A stretch of 12,919 nt of DNA. It comes from Alangreenwoodia sp963602445. Lineage in GTDB: Bacteria > Bacillota > Clostridia > Peptostreptococcales > Anaerovoracaceae. The position numbers and the translations under genes are program-made. The notes under the pieces were generated by a model that saw only the letters and a list, made by a program, of their open reading frames with translations, did not search any database and was not told the origin of the DNA. The stretch spans positions 1-12,919 of the forward strand of contig CAVCIY010000027.1 in assembly GCA_963602445.1 (NCBI GenBank). The letters are read 5' to 3'. Below are positions 12,463 to 12,919 of this stretch, in pieces; positions within the stretch are counted from its first letter, which is position 1, and each line of letters starts with the position of its first letter.

Positions 12463-12538
12463 TTCGTCTAAAAGTTATTCGAATAAAAATTGCTGTAAAT
12501 CATAATTCTTCGACTAAAAGTGCTTTATATAAAAATTT
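12463..12538. repeat. ~15-bp A/T-rich degenerate tandem repeat, five units
   Basis: Units at 12463, 12478, 12494, 12509 and 12524 are 15 or 16 bases long, with the best copies TTCGTCTAAAAGTTA, TTCGAATAAAAATTGC and TTCGACTAAAAGTGC. The third and fifth are strongly decayed. Because the unit is A/T-rich the support is weaker than for the other arrays. The surrounding spacer 12385-12750 holds no gene that I can support. Confidence 0.5.
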
Positions 12539-12544
12539 GAAATC

Positions 12545-12571
12545 TTGATATTTGTTAACATCTTGTATAAA
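12545..12571 (+). promoter_or_regulatory. Possible promoter for the gene starting at 12751
   Basis: TTGATA (12545-12550) and TATAAA (12566-12571) resemble -35 and -10 boxes, but the spacer is only 15 bp, shorter than ideal. Transcription from here would give a leader of about 170 bases. That leader contains a 9-base direct repeat TCCAATGTA (12658 and 12713) and possible small stems such as GCTTC/GAAGC (12682-12686 and 12696-12700). I recognise no known riboswitch in it. Confidence 0.35.
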
Positions 12572-12750
12572 TTTTAAATTGGTTCATTCGCCAGCAGAAA
12601 GTACACTTTTTGAGAAAGGCGGAAATAGGTTTTAACCCCAAATTATCAACACGGACTTCCAATGTATCTGCTGATTTTCATGCTTCTTAAGGATGGAAGC
12701 TTGTGCGGAAAATCCAATGTAAAAGAATTTTTGAAGGAGAAGAAAAGGAA

Positions 12751-12919
12751 ATGAAAAGAACAAGAAAGTATTTAACATTGCTGCTTGCTGCAGTGATTTT
12801 CTTGAGTTGCATCATGCCGATATCGTCATTTGCGGCGAGTGGCACGGGAGTTGCCGCGTCGGATACTCTGAAGATAAGCGTGGGTTATTTCGGGGGTCCG
12901 TACTATGTGAAGAAAACTT
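12751..12919 (+). CDS. Secreted protein, N-terminal part only
   Basis: Only the first 56 codons are in the window and the frame is open at the edge. MKRTRKYLTLLLAAVIFLSC is a basic start plus hydrophobic core, followed by MPISSFA, where signal peptidase I would cut after FA (residue 33). The cysteine in LSC is not in a lipobox followed by the usual small residue at +2, so a lipoprotein is less likely. The mature part begins ASGTGVAASDTLKISVGYFG and continues GPYYVKK; this KISVGYFGGPYY opening gives me a faint memory of large clostridial surface proteins but no function. AAGGAG at 12734-12739 lies 11 bases before the ATG, with a second purine-rich AAGGA too close to be used alone. Confidence 0.8.
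   Translation, partial: MKRTRKYLTLLLAAVIFLSCIMPISSFAASGTGVAASDTLKISVGYFGGPYYVKKT

Overview
The window is about 12.9 kb of chromosome, most likely from an anaerobic, moderate-GC Gram-positive bacterium of the class Clostridia. Evidence for this is the strong GGAGG-type ribosome binding sites, Gram-positive-style signal peptides, a serine protease anchored by SLH domains, and the close match of the glutamate synthase and prephenate dehydrogenase to bacterial housekeeping forms. Nothing in the window looks like a phage, a plasmid, an insertion sequence, a tRNA, an rRNA or a CRISPR array.

Layout. On the plus strand, a SAM-dependent methyltransferase (26-1003) is followed by a 400-base spacer with a 61-bp tandem repeat and a possible promoter/operator region. 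Next is a secreted SLH-domain trypsin-like protease (1404-3101), then a spacer of ~37-bp repeats. A textbook sigma-A promoter (3313-3341), overlapped by a 33-bp palindrome and followed by a structured ~175-nt leader, precedes gltB-gltD (3525-8093 and 8093-9577). These encode NADPH-dependent glutamate synthase, the central ammonium-assimilation enzyme, and their stop and start codons overlap. A strong hairpin terminator (9630-9664) separates them from a minus-strand block: an unrecognised 144-residue protein (9704-10138), a Nudix hydrolase (10308-10967) and prephenate dehydrogenase tyrA (11205-12068). A final plus-strand gene for a secreted protein starts at 12751 and runs off the window.

The most unusual property lies between the genes and inside two of them. 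At least eleven separate degenerate short tandem-repeat arrays are present, with periods of 12, 12, 15, 18, 23, 34, 37, 41, 45, 51 and 61 bp, each with its own unit. They occupy nearly every spacer, often starting at or just before a stop codon. Two arrays lie inside otherwise conserved enzymes (methyltransferase and Nudix hydrolase) as in-frame low-complexity inserts, and one forms the last codons of tyrA. Copies differ mainly by transitions. The gltBD pair, 6 kb of coding sequence, has no such array that I noticed. This looks like a genome-wide habit of making and decaying local tandem duplications, and I know of no name for it.

Functionally, gltBD and tyrA belong to nitrogen assimilation and aromatic amino-acid synthesis. 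The Nudix protein probably does nucleotide-pool cleaning or related pyrophosphohydrolysis. The protease and the last gene act outside the membrane. No single pathway unites the genes, and no defence or mobile system was seen.
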